A stretch of DNA of 64,000 nucleotides from Vibrio algivorus (GCF_002218005.2 NZ_AP018679.1:496001-560000); one strand, 5' to 3'. Counted from the stretch's first letter, positions 31,570 through 40,581 are shown. The notes: a model not told the origin generated them from the letters alone. Program-made: numbers and translations.

Positions 31570-32475
31570 ATGTTAGACATTAACTGGTTAAAAACTTTTG
31601 TTACCTTGGCGGAATATAAACACTTTGGTAAAGCTGCAACAGCGCTGCATATGACTCAGCCGAATGTCAGTTTACATCTAAAGCAATTAGAGCAGGCGAC
31701 CAGTGTAAAGTTAATCGATCGCAATCCATTTCATTTAACGCAAGCAGGGCAACGGTTACTTGAAAGTAGTCAGCGTACTTTGTTAGAGCTACAAATCTGC
31801 CAAGCAGACCTCAATGCGATTAATGATTTAAACCGAGGAACATTGACCATTGCCGCCAGTGATATTATTTCCCGATTACTGTTGATTGAGCCGTTTCAAT
31901 TATTTAAAGCTGAGTTTCCGGGGATTGACTTCACTTTGCTAAATACTACTTCATCGCAAGCTTCAGAATTAGTTAAGAATGCTGAAGCCGATCTAGGCTT
32001 TGTTATTGCTCAAAAGCAAAGCCAACCGTTACATTTCACTGAATTGCAGCAGATTAAATGGTGTGCGTTAGGACATAACCTACAACAATGGCAACAAGAA
32101 GCGAAGGAACCTAAAGCAGGAGCTTTAAATGGACTTGAGAGTGAACCGACACTTATTCTTTTAGGTCATGATACTCGAACACGAGATTTGATTGACGAAG
32201 CATTACCTACATTAAAACTTACAAATTACCGAATAATGGAAGTAGGAAGTGTTGATGCTCAGATTGATTGGGCTGAAGCCGGTTTTGGAGTGGCGATTGT
32301 GCCAGCTTTCTCTGTGTCATCAAAAACGAACCTTAGCTCTATCGTGACACCACTTCCTGACTTCCCGACGACTACTTTAGGGTATGTAGTACGTCAAAAT
32401 CAGATTTTATCGAAAGCGATTAAGCAACTATTGCAGTGGGTAAGTGATGAAATTATTCGTATCCATAAGGAATAA
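31570..32475 (+). CDS. LysR-family regulator of the purA2 locus
   Basis: The 301-residue protein has a LysR helix-turn-helix (1-60: TFVTLAEYKHFGKAATALHM, TQPNVSLHLKQLEQ) followed by an effector domain from about 88 (GTLTIAASDIISRLLLIEPF). It is divergently transcribed from purA2 with a 132 bp AT-rich gap, the usual arrangement for a regulator and its target. The effector is unknown. A nucleotide or purine precursor is a guess from context only. Confidence 0.83.
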   Translation: MLDINWLKTFVTLAEYKHFGKAATALHMTQPNVSLHLKQLEQATSVKLIDRNPFHLTQAGQRLLESSQRTLLELQICQADLNAINDLNRGTLTIAASDIISRLLLIEPFQLFKAEFPGIDFTLLNTTSSQASELVKNAEADLGFVIAQKQSQPLHFTELQQIKWCALGHNLQQWQQEAKEPKAGALNGLESEPTLILLGHDTRTRDLIDEALPTLKLTNYRIMEVGSVDAQIDWAEAGFGVAIVPAFSVSSKTNLSSIVTPLPDFPTTTLGYVVRQNQILSKAIKQLLQWVSDEIIRIHKE

Positions 32476-32997
32476 CTCACAAATTTAAATTTCCACTTCA
32501 TCCTTCATTATCACTTCAAGCATTTGTGTGTCAGTTTCTTATGTTTTCCGTTTGATTGAATTACTTTGGTATAAATCAAAGGAAGCTTTGTAATTTCGCT
32601 CGCAAAATTTACCTTTCTTATTTCCTTTTCTTTGAATCCCATCCTAAAAGTGTTAATTCATTATAAAAATTAACAATCGATAAAATGTTAACAGCGCGTG
32701 TCGTTTGTGTTGCTTTTTGTGTTTTACGGCTTGATTTTATTTGCTACTAATCACTTTTAGAGCATTTTTTTGAAAAATACTTGGCTGAAATGAAACTTTT
32801 GACTTAAGTTAAGCGCATTCCAACAAGTACTGATTTTTTATTAACTGTTTTTTATTGGTGCTTGTTGTTTTATTTTTATCAATATCAATCGCTTAAATGT
32901 AAAGCCCTTGATATTTTACGATAAAAAATAATGGTGATGACAACGAGTTTGTCATAGTCAGTGCCAAATTATGGCGCATATTAACGAAGGTTTTATG
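32476..32997. other. Long porin upstream region
   Basis: These ~520 bp are AT-rich with many A/T tracts, as in ToxR- or EnvZ/OmpR-regulated porin promoters. Examples are TTTTTTTGAAAAA near 32765 and the TGAAA/TTGACTTAAG stretch near 32788-32812. No individual site is certain. The ribosome site GAAGG (32986-32990) precedes the porin start. Confidence 0.35.
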
Positions 32998-34071
32998 ATG
33001 AAAAAGCAACTACTGTCTACTCTAATCCCTGTACTACTTTTTTCTGCTGCAACGAATGCGGCTGAACTTTATAAAGCAGAAGATGGTTCTCACATCGACT
33101 TGTATAGCCGTTTAGGTTTTAACATCACTAACAAAGGTACAAACGATCAAGACACTCGCGGTGTATTTGATGGTCGTATTGGTTTAAGTGGTGCACAAAC
33201 TATTAACGAGCATGCTGATGTGATCGGTATGGCGCAATACCAAGTAGGTGCGGCTGAATATGCGAATTCATTAGACGCTGGCTCATCTGATTTTACCGCT
33301 CGTTATGTCTGGGTAGGTATTGATGGACACGAATACGGTGCAATTAAAGGTGGCCGTGTTGACTCTGGTTTGATCATGTTCACTGATATCGGTGATGTTT
33401 TCGCAACATCTGATGTATCAATGGCGCGTCAAGCTGGCATGGTTGATAGAACGGCTGTTCAAGTTTTCCGTCAAGACGGTACACTACAATACCAAAATAC
33501 TATTGGTAATTTTGATGTATCAGCAGCTTATATCCTTGGTAATGATACTTCAGCGTTAGATTACGGTTACAACGCAGCGGTACGTTACACTTTAGATATG
33601 GGTGATGCAGGGACATTGGCGCCAGTAATTTCATACCAAAAAACTAAAGCAGATGATTCAAACCTTAACCCTGATGCTGAATATCAATTTTGGGGTGTGG
33701 GTACTCGTTACTACTTAAATAAATTAATGCTTGGTGCGTTGTACTCTCAAGATGAAGTAGATGGTATCTATGCGGGCACTAGTACTGATAAAGTAATGGA
33801 ATTTACAGCGGTATATGATTTCAATGATGATTGGGCATTCCGTGCGGGTTACCGTAGCTTGGAAAACGATGATGGTGATGAGCTAGAACTAAAAGACACC
33901 ACATTCGAAGTTCAATACAAATTGACTAACATGTCTTCAATCTACACTACATATGAATTACGTAATGGTGAAAATGGCCGTAGTTTAGCTGGCGGTGGTG
34001 TTCGTGACACTGGTTTCGGCGGTGATGCGGATGAAAACTTCTACAGTGTAGGTATCCGTTTCGAGATCTAA
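32998..34071 (+). CDS. Outer-membrane porin (OmpU/OmpL-type)
   Basis: The 357-residue protein has a cleavable signal peptide ending ATNA-AELYK near residue 21. A beta-barrel follows with alternating hydrophobic strands and glycine/aspartate-rich turns. Strand motifs include GSHIDLYSRLGFNIT, RYVWVGIDGHEYGAIKGGRVDSG and DWAFRAGYRS. ATG 32998 (MKKQLL) gives a normal signal peptide and good spacing to GAAGG. ATG 32995 is the alternative. The last residue is isoleucine (GIRFEI) rather than the usual terminal phenylalanine, which is unusual for barrel insertion. It probably acts as a general porin of trimeric type. Confidence 0.88.
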   Translation: MKKQLLSTLIPVLLFSAATNAAELYKAEDGSHIDLYSRLGFNITNKGTNDQDTRGVFDGRIGLSGAQTINEHADVIGMAQYQVGAAEYANSLDAGSSDFTARYVWVGIDGHEYGAIKGGRVDSGLIMFTDIGDVFATSDVSMARQAGMVDRTAVQVFRQDGTLQYQNTIGNFDVSAAYILGNDTSALDYGYNAAVRYTLDMGDAGTLAPVISYQKTKADDSNLNPDAEYQFWGVGTRYYLNKLMLGALYSQDEVDGIYAGTSTDKVMEFTAVYDFNDDWAFRAGYRSLENDDGDELELKDTTFEVQYKLTNMSSIYTTYELRNGENGRSLAGGGVRDTGFGGDADENFYSVGIRFEI

Positions 34072-34107
34072 TCTCCAAGCGAAACTACGAAATAAGATCT
34101 AATGATA

Positions 34108-34136
34108 ATGCACAGTAGCGATACTGTGCATTTTTG
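34108..34136 (+). terminator. Terminator after the porin gene
   Basis: ATGCACAGTA and TACTGTGCAT are perfect 10-base arms around GCGA, followed by TTTTTG. It is a strong intrinsic terminator. Confidence 0.9.
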
Positions 34137-34158
34137 TTCGGTTAAGGTCGGTATCTAA

Positions 34159-34322
34159 TATGCCCAAGTGACTTCAAGATGCAGGATTCAGAGCTATCAT
34201 CCAAATCTTTAGGCAGCGTTAAATTGAACAGAGATAGAATAGCTATGATCATATTCAATTTGTCTTGCCTAAAGCTTGTTTTATTCTTGCTGAAACTCGC
34301 ATCTTGAAGTTACTTGGGTATA
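34159..34322. repeat. Internally deleted (164 bp) copy of the TATACCCAAGT repeat
   Basis: The left end TATGCCCAAGTGACTTCAAG and right end CTTGAAGTTACTTGGGTATA are intact. Compared with 18898-19181, about 120 bp are missing after ATCCAAATCTTTA, where the sequence jumps to GGCAGCGTTAAATTG. Confidence 0.75.
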
Positions 34323-34447
34323 AATCATGTTTAAACATCATACTTAGCGGTGCTTCTTGATAATCAAGAAAAGGGTAGCTAAAGATAGAAAAATAGAGAT
34401 GCAGAAACAACAAAGCCTGCTCATAATAAGCAGGCTTTGTTTATATT

Positions 34448-34524
34448 TGGTGGGTCCGGGCGAACTCGAATCGCCGACCCCTACCATGTCAAGGTAGTAC
34501 TCTAACCAACTGAGCTACGGACCC
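34448..34524 (-). tRNA. tRNA-Val (anticodon GAC)
   Basis: On the minus strand the gene starts GGGTCCGTAGCTCAGTTGGT and has an anticodon stem CTACC/GGTAG with loop TTGACAT, giving anticodon GAC. The T arm carries GATTCGAGT, and the acceptor closes with CGGACCC, discriminator A and an encoded CCA. It decodes GUC/GUU valine codons and is the downstream gene of a tandem pair. Confidence 0.93.
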
Positions 34525-34553
34525 AAATATATCAGTGTGAAAACACTTTGAGA

Positions 34554-34630
34554 TGGTGCGTCCGAGTGAACTCGAATCACCGACCCCCGCCATGTCAAGG
34601 CGGTACTCTAACCAACTGAGCTACGGACGC
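34554..34630 (-). tRNA. tRNA-Val (anticodon GAC), second copy
   Basis: The gene starts GCGTCCGTAGCTCAGTTGGT, with anticodon stem CCGCC/GGCGG and the same TTGACAT loop, giving GAC. It ends CGGACGC-A-CCA. It differs from its neighbour by compensated changes in acceptor and anticodon stems. The D arm and most of the T-loop region are identical, so the pair arose by duplication and then diverged. It lies 29 bp upstream of the other copy and is probably cotranscribed. Confidence 0.93.
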
Positions 34631-34780
34631 ACATTTCAAAATATTCTTGCTGAAATCATGTTTGATTCAGTTTTGAACGCAGAAGATATTAACCATGCAA
34701 TGAGGTGGTTGCAAGTAGAAAATCAGTGCTTTGCGACTGTTTGCTGACTTTATGCTCTGCGTGCCGGTTTTTTAGACACC

Positions 34781-34814
34781 CTCAAGGATAAAATTAACAA
34801 TCTTGATCCTTGAG
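34781..34814. other. Hairpin between the tRNA-Val pair and the MobB-MoeA gene
   Basis: CTCAAGGAT (34781-34789) and ATCCTTGAG (34806-34814) are perfect 9-base arms around a 16-base loop, just beyond the end of the leftward MobB-MoeA gene. No T run follows on either strand, so it may be an RNA 3' structure rather than a canonical terminator. Confidence 0.4.
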
Positions 34815-34828
34815 GAGAGTCGTTGAGC

Positions 34829-36637
34829 TTATAAGCGTCCTTCTAAAGGTAAAATAGTGACTATTTCACCTTCTTTAGCGGACTCAATATGTGGTGGGAT
34901 CTCAATGATGCAATTAGCTTCACTCATTGAACGCAAAATACCCGAGCCTTGTTTGCCTGTTGTACGTACTTTCAATTGCCCGAATTTATCTAAATGGTAA
35001 ATTCCGCGAGTAAATTCGGTTCTACCTAAGCGTGAAAATACTTTATTTTCAGTTTCAGCTTTTAATTTAACAGGCTGCCAATTTTGCTCACCTTGCATAA
35101 GACGAAGGGCTGGTTCCACAAAGGCTAAGAATGACACCATAACAGCAACCGGATTGCCTGGTAGGCCAAAGAATGGCGTTTCATTAATATGGCCGAATGC
35201 TAATGGGCGACCTGGACGCATATTGATTCGCCAGAAATTAATCTGCCCGATTTTATCAAGAACACTTTTGATAAAGTCCGCATCACCAACTGAAACGCCA
35301 CCAGATGAAATAATCGCATTAGCTTGTGTCGAGGCTTCGAGTAGCGTGGATTCTAGCGCAGCCTCGCTATCTTCAATTATGCCTAAATCAATCACTTCAC
35401 AACCTAGTCGTTCAAGTTGTGCCATAACGGTAAAGCGGTTCGAATCATAAATGCAGTGGTCGTTTAATACTTCTCCTGGTGCTTGCACTTCATCACCCGT
35501 TGAGAAGACCGCAACTTTTAACTGCGGGTAGACAGGAATGTTACTGATACCTAAAGAAGATAACATACCGAGTTCTGGTGAAGTGATGCGCGTACCTTGG
35601 TTAAAGACGATGCTATTTTGAGCGAGATCTTCACCAGCTTGACGCACATTCTGGCCGAGCTTAAATTCATTATTATAGACATTAAATTTTACGAGCTTGG
35701 TTATGTTGCTTGCCTCTAATTGGCTTTCAATTAACTGACTTTGTTCACGCATGATCACAGTGTCGGCACCTTGTGGCATAGGAGCACCTGTCATGATCTT
35801 GGCGGCTTGGCCACTTTGAATTTCACTGGCATAACCACGACCAGCTAAAATTTCAGTGACAACTTCAAAAGAAATCACACCATCTAAAATATCTTGACCA
35901 CGTAGCGCGTAACCATCCATTGCTGAGTTGCAATAAGCTGGAACATTAATCGGTGAAATAATATCTTGCCCGAGCACGTTTAAGCGCGCTTTGAATAGAG
36001 ACTGTTGCTCACAGGTTTTGGGATGCTTTAGTGTACTTAAAATCTTATCTAAACCTTGTTCAACGGATAAAAAAGCAGGGGATAATGTATCGCACGAAGC
36101 TGCTGTTGAAGGTTTGGTGAGGGTGTTACCTAGTACAAAGGTTTCTACCAATTCACAAATCGCATCGAGATCATTAATATCAACATGTGGTAAAGAGGTT
36201 TGGACATCAACACTATCGGAAGCAATGGCAAATATGTTGTCATCATGAGGGTGTAACCAAGGTTTACCTATCACTTCTCGGTGTAACTCTATTTTAGGGA
36301 AAGACAGGTTCTTACAGCCTTCTACTAAAATAAAGTCGAGGTTATTGTGATCAAACTGTTCAAGTAATTTGAAAAAATTGGCTTCTTTGTCTGGTGTCTC
36401 CGTCATTAAAGCGTGGCGGTTACGTGAAGCAATCAACATTTGTGTTGCGCCAGCTTTTCTTAATCTATGACTGTCTTTTCCTGGTTGGTCAATATCAAAA
36501 TCATGATGAGCATGTTTGAATACTCCAATTCGTAAACCTTTTGCAGTGAGTTTAGGCAGTAAGGCTTCTAGTAGAGTAGTTTTACCTGTGCCGCTGTATG
36601 CCGCAAAGCCAAGTACAGGGATCGGAAATGAAGTCAT
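34829..36637 (-). CDS. MobB-MoeA fusion protein (molybdenum cofactor biosynthesis)
   Basis: Residues 1-165 are MobB: a P-loop GFAAYSGTGKTTLLEALL (8-25), FKHAHHDFDIDQPGKDSHR near 40 and ILVEGCKN near 105. Residues from about 190 to 602 are a complete MoeA. It includes NSAMDGYALRG near 236, TGAPMPQGADTVI near 275, SSGGVSVGDADF near 440 and FGLPGNPVAV near 478. MoeA inserts molybdate (or tungstate) into adenylylated molybdopterin. MobB is a GTP-binding adaptor of guanylation. The fusion joins metal insertion with nucleotide attachment. It is followed upstream by mobA and tupCBA on the same strand, forming a likely operon. Confidence 0.92.
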   Translation of the reverse strand: MTSFPIPVLGFAAYSGTGKTTLLEALLPKLTAKGLRIGVFKHAHHDFDIDQPGKDSHRLRKAGATQMLIASRNRHALMTETPDKEANFFKLLEQFDHNNLDFILVEGCKNLSFPKIELHREVIGKPWLHPHDDNIFAIASDSVDVQTSLPHVDINDLDAICELVETFVLGNTLTKPSTAASCDTLSPAFLSVEQGLDKILSTLKHPKTCEQQSLFKARLNVLGQDIISPINVPAYCNSAMDGYALRGQDILDGVISFEVVTEILAGRGYASEIQSGQAAKIMTGAPMPQGADTVIMREQSQLIESQLEASNITKLVKFNVYNNEFKLGQNVRQAGEDLAQNSIVFNQGTRITSPELGMLSSLGISNIPVYPQLKVAVFSTGDEVQAPGEVLNDHCIYDSNRFTVMAQLERLGCEVIDLGIIEDSEAALESTLLEASTQANAIISSGGVSVGDADFIKSVLDKIGQINFWRINMRPGRPLAFGHINETPFFGLPGNPVAVMVSFLAFVEPALRLMQGEQNWQPVKLKAETENKVFSRLGRTEFTRGIYHLDKFGQLKVRTTGKQGSGILRSMSEANCIIEIPPHIESAKEGEIVTILPLEGRL

Positions 36638-36678
36638 AGAAAAACCTTCTCGTTATATTTGAATTATGGGTATACACC

Positions 36679-37272
36679 TTAAGTATAACGTTGAGAAAAC
36701 GTCTTAAGCTGTTCTGGTGTATTTAAATTGATGAATGTGTCTTTTGCATTCGAAAAATCAACGTTGACCGTATTGCACTTACCATAAAATAAAATAATTT
36801 TACGTTCACCACGCTCTAAAAAGGCATGCAATTTATTCAGAATCCGACGATGAAATAGGGTAAAGACCGGCTGATAAAACTCGCCATCGTGGGCCACTAA
36901 AATATCAGCCTCTTCATGCCATGCACCACAAAAAAGTTGTGCGAGATTACTGGGAATATTCGGGCTATCACAAGGAACAAAACCGACCCATTGGTTTTCA
37001 CCTGGGTGATTAAGTCCGGCATGGATGCCACCTAGTGGGCCTGGAAACTCGGTGAAAGTGTCCGCGATCACTGGAGCATATTGCTGATAAATTTCATGAC
37101 TACGATTCGCATTAATTGTGATACTTGACGTTTGAGGTTGCAGCGCTTCAATCACATATTCAATCAGTGGTTTATCATTGAGTTTGACTAAACCTTTGTC
37201 CACACCTCCCATACGAGAGCCTTGGCCGCCTGCAAGGATCACCCAATCAATATGTTGTGGTTTTAGTATCAT
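36679..37272 (-). CDS. mobA: Molybdenum cofactor guanylyltransferase MobA
   Basis: This enzyme attaches GMP from GTP to Mo-molybdopterin, giving the MGD cofactor used by formate dehydrogenase and other DMSO-reductase-family enzymes. The 197-residue protein has the nucleotide-binding LAGGQGSRMGGVDKGL (13-28), the metal/GTP aspartate region in FVPCDSPNIPSNL near 98, and FPGPLGGIHAGL near 75. Length and motifs are normal. It lies between tupC and the MobB-MoeA fusion with gaps of 20 and 41 bp. Confidence 0.92.
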   Translation of the reverse strand: MILKPQHIDWVILAGGQGSRMGGVDKGLVKLNDKPLIEYVIEALQPQTSSITINANRSHEIYQQYAPVIADTFTEFPGPLGGIHAGLNHPGENQWVGFVPCDSPNIPSNLAQLFCGAWHEEADILVAHDGEFYQPVFTLFHRRILNKLHAFLERGERKIILFYGKCNTVNVDFSNAKDTFINLNTPEQLKTFSQRYT

Positions 37273-37292
37273 TTGTTTATAGCACCCTTTCT

Positions 37293-38000
37293 TTATAGCA
37301 CTGTGGTTTGATGTAGTTGCTCTGGTTCGGATGAATCTTGAATCACTTGTAATAACGGTGATTCAATCAAAGTATGATTTTTTATCCACCATTGCTTTGA
37401 ACATAATTGAGTCAGTTCATTTTGTTGATGGCTGGTAATCACTAAACTTGAACCAATTTCTAATAGTTCTTTGGCTAATAAGGTGAGACGTGAGATAGAT
37501 TCAAGATCAAGACTAGAGCTTGGCTCATCCATTAAAAGGATAGCGGGTTTGATGATCCAAGCTCGTGCCATTGCAATGCGTTGCTTTTCTCCGCCAGATA
37601 ATACCGACACATGCTCATCGGCAAGTGTTTCAAGACCCACTTTTCGTAATGCAGTAATCACGCGAGCTCGCTTTTCTTGACGAGACAATTTAGCAAATTT
37701 GATGGCATATAAAACATTTTGATAAACAGTATCGTCAAATAGATAAGGAGACTGATGTAAATAAACAATACCGTGTTTGTTAGGGTTGAACCAACGTGAT
37801 AACCAAGATTGGGAATGACTTAAACTTCCGGCAGTAGGCTCAATAAGGCCGGATAATATTTTTAATAATGTGGTTTTGCCTACGCCATTGTCGCCACGTA
37901 AATACACTGCTTCATTGGGAGCAAGTTGCAATTTAGGGATATGGAATAGAACCTTATCCTTGAATTGCATTGATAAATTTGACACTTGTAATGGCAACAT
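37293..38000 (-). CDS. tupC: Tungstate ABC transporter ATPase TupC
   Basis: The 235-residue ABC ATPase has Walker A LRGDNGVGKTTLLK near 34, signature LSGGEKQRIAMARAW near 135, and Walker B ILLMDEPSSSLD near 155. Together with the adjacent permease and TupA-type binding protein it forms a TupABC importer for tungstate. The assignment to tungstate depends on TupA. The last third is shorter than in molybdate ModC, which carries a molbindin domain that this protein lacks. Confidence 0.85.
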   Translation of the reverse strand: MLPLQVSNLSMQFKDKVLFHIPKLQLAPNEAVYLRGDNGVGKTTLLKILSGLIEPTAGSLSHSQSWLSRWFNPNKHGIVYLHQSPYLFDDTVYQNVLYAIKFAKLSRQEKRARVITALRKVGLETLADEHVSVLSGGEKQRIAMARAWIIKPAILLMDEPSSSLDLESISRLTLLAKELLEIGSSLVITSHQQNELTQLCSKQWWIKNHTLIESPLLQVIQDSSEPEQLHQTTVL

Positions 38001-38041
38001 GGTTTATTCCATTTTACAAACAACTTCAAGAACGAAGGGGG

Positions 38042-38740
38042 CTAAACCCGTAAATGTCCCTGACCCTTGGCAGACGTTAAAATAAAGTTCATCACTAAGG
38101 CAAGTAGTAATAGAACCATGCCTAAAGCAACCCCTTGAGCAAACGCACCTTTTTGGCTCTCTAGTGCAATTGCCGTCGGAATGTTGCGAGTTGAATTGAG
38201 AATATTGCCACCAACCATCATGGAACAGCCGACTTCGGTAATGATCCGAGAAAAACCGGCCACAACCGCTGCAAATAATGGAAAGCGAGTTTCCCACAGT
38301 AAGGTCATTAAAATACGTATCCGACTGACACCTAAAGTATAAGACGTTTCTATTGAGCGTTTATCGCTGTTTTGAAATGCGCCATACATTAACGAAACTA
38401 GGATAGGGAAGCTAATTAACATCTGCCCTAAGATCATCGCTTTTTGGGTAAATAGCATTTGCCAGTCACCCAATGGGCCTGCACGGGATAGTGTCATATA
38501 TAGAAGTAAGCCGATTACAACGGTTGGAACGGCTTGTAATGTATGAACAAAAGAAAGCAGCATCCAGCGTCCGGGAAACTCACAATAGGCCAAAATAAAT
38601 GCGCATAATAACGCCGGTATTAAAACCAATAGGATGGCACTAAAGGAAACCGAAAAAGACACAGACACCACTTTCCATAAGTCAGCATCAAAACTGACTA
38701 ATAATTGAAGTGCATCGAGTGTCGTTTGCCAAAGCTGCAT
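38042..38740 (-). CDS. tupB: Tungstate ABC transporter permease TupB
   Basis: The 232-residue protein has five to six membrane segments of the ABC importer type. The cytoplasmic EAA-like loop IETSYTLGVSRIRILMTLLW near 125 contacts the ATPase. Motifs such as QAVPTVVIGLLLYMTLSRAGPLG near 68 are typical of the TupB/CysW-like permeases. It sits between tupA and tupC with short gaps (30 and 41 bp). Confidence 0.85.
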   Translation of the reverse strand: MQLWQTTLDALQLLVSFDADLWKVVSVSFSVSFSAILLVLIPALLCAFILAYCEFPGRWMLLSFVHTLQAVPTVVIGLLLYMTLSRAGPLGDWQMLFTQKAMILGQMLISFPILVSLMYGAFQNSDKRSIETSYTLGVSRIRILMTLLWETRFPLFAAVVAGFSRIITEVGCSMMVGGNILNSTRNIPTAIALESQKGAFAQGVALGMVLLLLALVMNFILTSAKGQGHLRV

Positions 38741-38770
38741 TCTGTTCTCTCTTTTTATTTACCGGCTTAT

Positions 38771-39586
38771 TTATTTGCCATCGTAGCTAGCGGTAAATAA
38801 TTTTTGACCTTGTAATTGGTAATCATTGATCAATTGTTGACCATGCTTAGAGATTAGCCAGTTACTGAAATCACGTGCACCTTTAGTGTTTAGGCCTTTA
38901 TAACGCTCAGGATTAACCAAAATAACTTGATAAGGGTTAAATAGCGCTTTATCGCCTTCCACCATGATTTCTAGATCGAGTTTACTTTCATAAGCAATCC
39001 AAGTGCCGCGGTCAGTTAACGTGTAACCTTGAAGCTCAGATGCCATGTTCAACGTTGGGCCCATACCTTGGCCGACTGAACGGTAAGCAGGGAAGTTAGG
39101 TTGAATGTTATCTTGTTTCCAAATTGCTTTTTCTTTTTTATCAGTACCAGAATCATCACCACGAGAAACAAAAGTGATGTTTTTATCGGCTAAAGTTTTT
39201 AATGCTTTAGCTGCTGATTTTTCATCTTTGATGCCAGCGGGATCGTTCTTCGGACCAACAATCACGAAATCGTTATACATTAAGTGATGGGGATCTACAC
39301 CAAAACCTTTATTGATGAATTCAGCTTCTGCGCCCGGCGCGTGAGTCATGACTAAATCAACGTCACCATTTTCGCCCATTTTTAAAGCTTTACCTGTACC
39401 AACGGCAATCACATCAATGGTGTAGCCTGTCTCACTTTTAAATTTCGGCAATAGGTAGTCTAAAAGACCTGAGTGGTACGTACTGGTCGTCGTCGCAAGG
39501 CGAATATTTTTTGCATCTTGTGCGTTAGCGGTTGGAACTAGAGTAGCTAAGCAAAGTAGGGCGGTTGCCCAAAAGCGCATTTTCAT
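38771..39586 (-). CDS. tupA: Tungstate-binding periplasmic protein TupA
   Basis: The 271-residue protein has a signal peptide ending NAQ near residue 23. The mature part begins with IRLATTTSTYHSGLLDYLLP, carrying the TTTS motif that marks TupA and distinguishes it from ModA. Further family motifs are GTGKALKMGENGDVDLVMTHAPG and ITFVSRGDDSGTDKKE. It should bind tungstate with high affinity in the periplasm and hand it to TupB. It is the first gene of the leftward tup-mobA-moeA run and lies beside fdhD, which links tungstate supply with formate dehydrogenase. Confidence 0.88.
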   Translation of the reverse strand: MKMRFWATALLCLATLVPTANAQDAKNIRLATTTSTYHSGLLDYLLPKFKSETGYTIDVIAVGTGKALKMGENGDVDLVMTHAPGAEAEFINKGFGVDPHHLMYNDFVIVGPKNDPAGIKDEKSAAKALKTLADKNITFVSRGDDSGTDKKEKAIWKQDNIQPNFPAYRSVGQGMGPTLNMASELQGYTLTDRGTWIAYESKLDLEIMVEGDKALFNPYQVILVNPERYKGLNTKGARDFSNWLISKHGQQLINDYQLQGQKLFTASYDGK

Positions 39587-39625
39587 AGAAATTCCATCTT
39601 ATTGTTAGTGGTTGGGTCGTTTTAC

Positions 39626-39639
39626 TACTTGGGTATAAA
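39626..39639. repeat. Single end of the TATACCCAAGT repeat
   Basis: CTACTTGGGTATAA between tupA and fdhD matches only the outer terminal sequence of the dispersed family. It may be a relic. Confidence 0.3.
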
Positions 39640-39644
39640 AGGGA

Positions 39645-40472
39645 TTAATGATTCCCTTTTACATCAAATTCAATTTTTTCTGCACCGGAAAAGACTTGAA
39701 AGCGTAAACCCTTGGCACGAGCAATCGTCGTAATACCAAATTGTTTAGCGAGATCAAGCCCCATTTGGGTCACACCAGAACGAGACAATAACGTAGGAAT
39801 ACCCATTTGCGCGACTTTGATGACCATTTCAGAGGTTAGACGACCAGTAGTGTAGAAGATTTTATCGTCACCACTTTCTTGTTTTAACCACATTTCGCCT
39901 GCCAAAGTATCCACCGCATTATGACGACCGACATCTTCAACAAAGGATAATATTTCGCTACCACGACATACCGCGCAACCATGAACCGCACCCGCTTTTT
40001 TATAGGTTTCATTAAAATGGGTTAAGGCTTCAAGTGTGTCGTAAATATCGGATTGTTTAAGTGCGACTTGCGGAACTTGATAATTTTCCAGTTGTGCCAT
40101 TACATTGCCATACATGGTGCCTTGACCACAGCCAGACGTAACGGTCTTCTTCTCTAATGCTTTATCTAAATGGTCGGTGTTTTCTTTGGTGACAATCGCA
40201 GCGCTTTGGGTTTCCCAATCGATAATGACAGACTCAATCGCTTTAGGATCATGAAGGAAACCTTGGTTTTTTAAGTATCCAAGTACCAAGGATTCAGGGC
40301 GAGAACCTAATGTCATCAAGGTTACAATTTCTTTCCAATTCAACAAAACAGTAAGAGGGCGCTCACAGGCGATTTCTTTAGTAAGTTTTTCGCCATACTC
40401 ATCGAATACTTCTACGGTTTCAGTTTGGACAGGGGTAGAACCGCTTCTGATGATACTTGGGTATTCGGACAC
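39645..40472 (-). CDS. fdhD: Formate dehydrogenase accessory sulfurtransferase FdhD
   Basis: FdhD carries sulfur from the cysteine desulfurase IscS to the molybdenum cofactor, without which formate dehydrogenase is inactive. The 275-residue protein has GCGQGTMYG near 115 with the sulfur-carrying cysteine loop, GAVHGCAVCRG near 163, EDVGRHNAVDTLAGE near 180 and SRSGVT near 235. The open frame reaches TTG 40532, but AAGGAG lies five bases before a GTG at 40472, so that is the start. It is divergent from the DUF3305 gene over a 222 bp control region. Confidence 0.9.
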   Translation of the reverse strand: MSEYPSIIRSGSTPVQTETVEVFDEYGEKLTKEIACERPLTVLLNWKEIVTLMTLGSRPESLVLGYLKNQGFLHDPKAIESVIIDWETQSAAIVTKENTDHLDKALEKKTVTSGCGQGTMYGNVMAQLENYQVPQVALKQSDIYDTLEALTHFNETYKKAGAVHGCAVCRGSEILSFVEDVGRHNAVDTLAGEMWLKQESGDDKIFYTTGRLTSEMVIKVAQMGIPTLLSRSGVTQMGLDLAKQFGITTIARAKGLRFQVFSGAEKIEFDVKGNH

Positions 40473-40581
40473 ATGATCTCCTTGAGAGTTTGGAACTCTT
40501 CTTACTGGAATGAATGACAGTTCTGACAGCAAAAAAATACGCTTAAAATCAATAATAAACCAATTAATTATCTTAACGCCT

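Noticed and set aside
34553..34747. 64-residue open frame on the plus strand
   Set aside because: It reads through the complement of a tRNA-Val gene and has no independent support.
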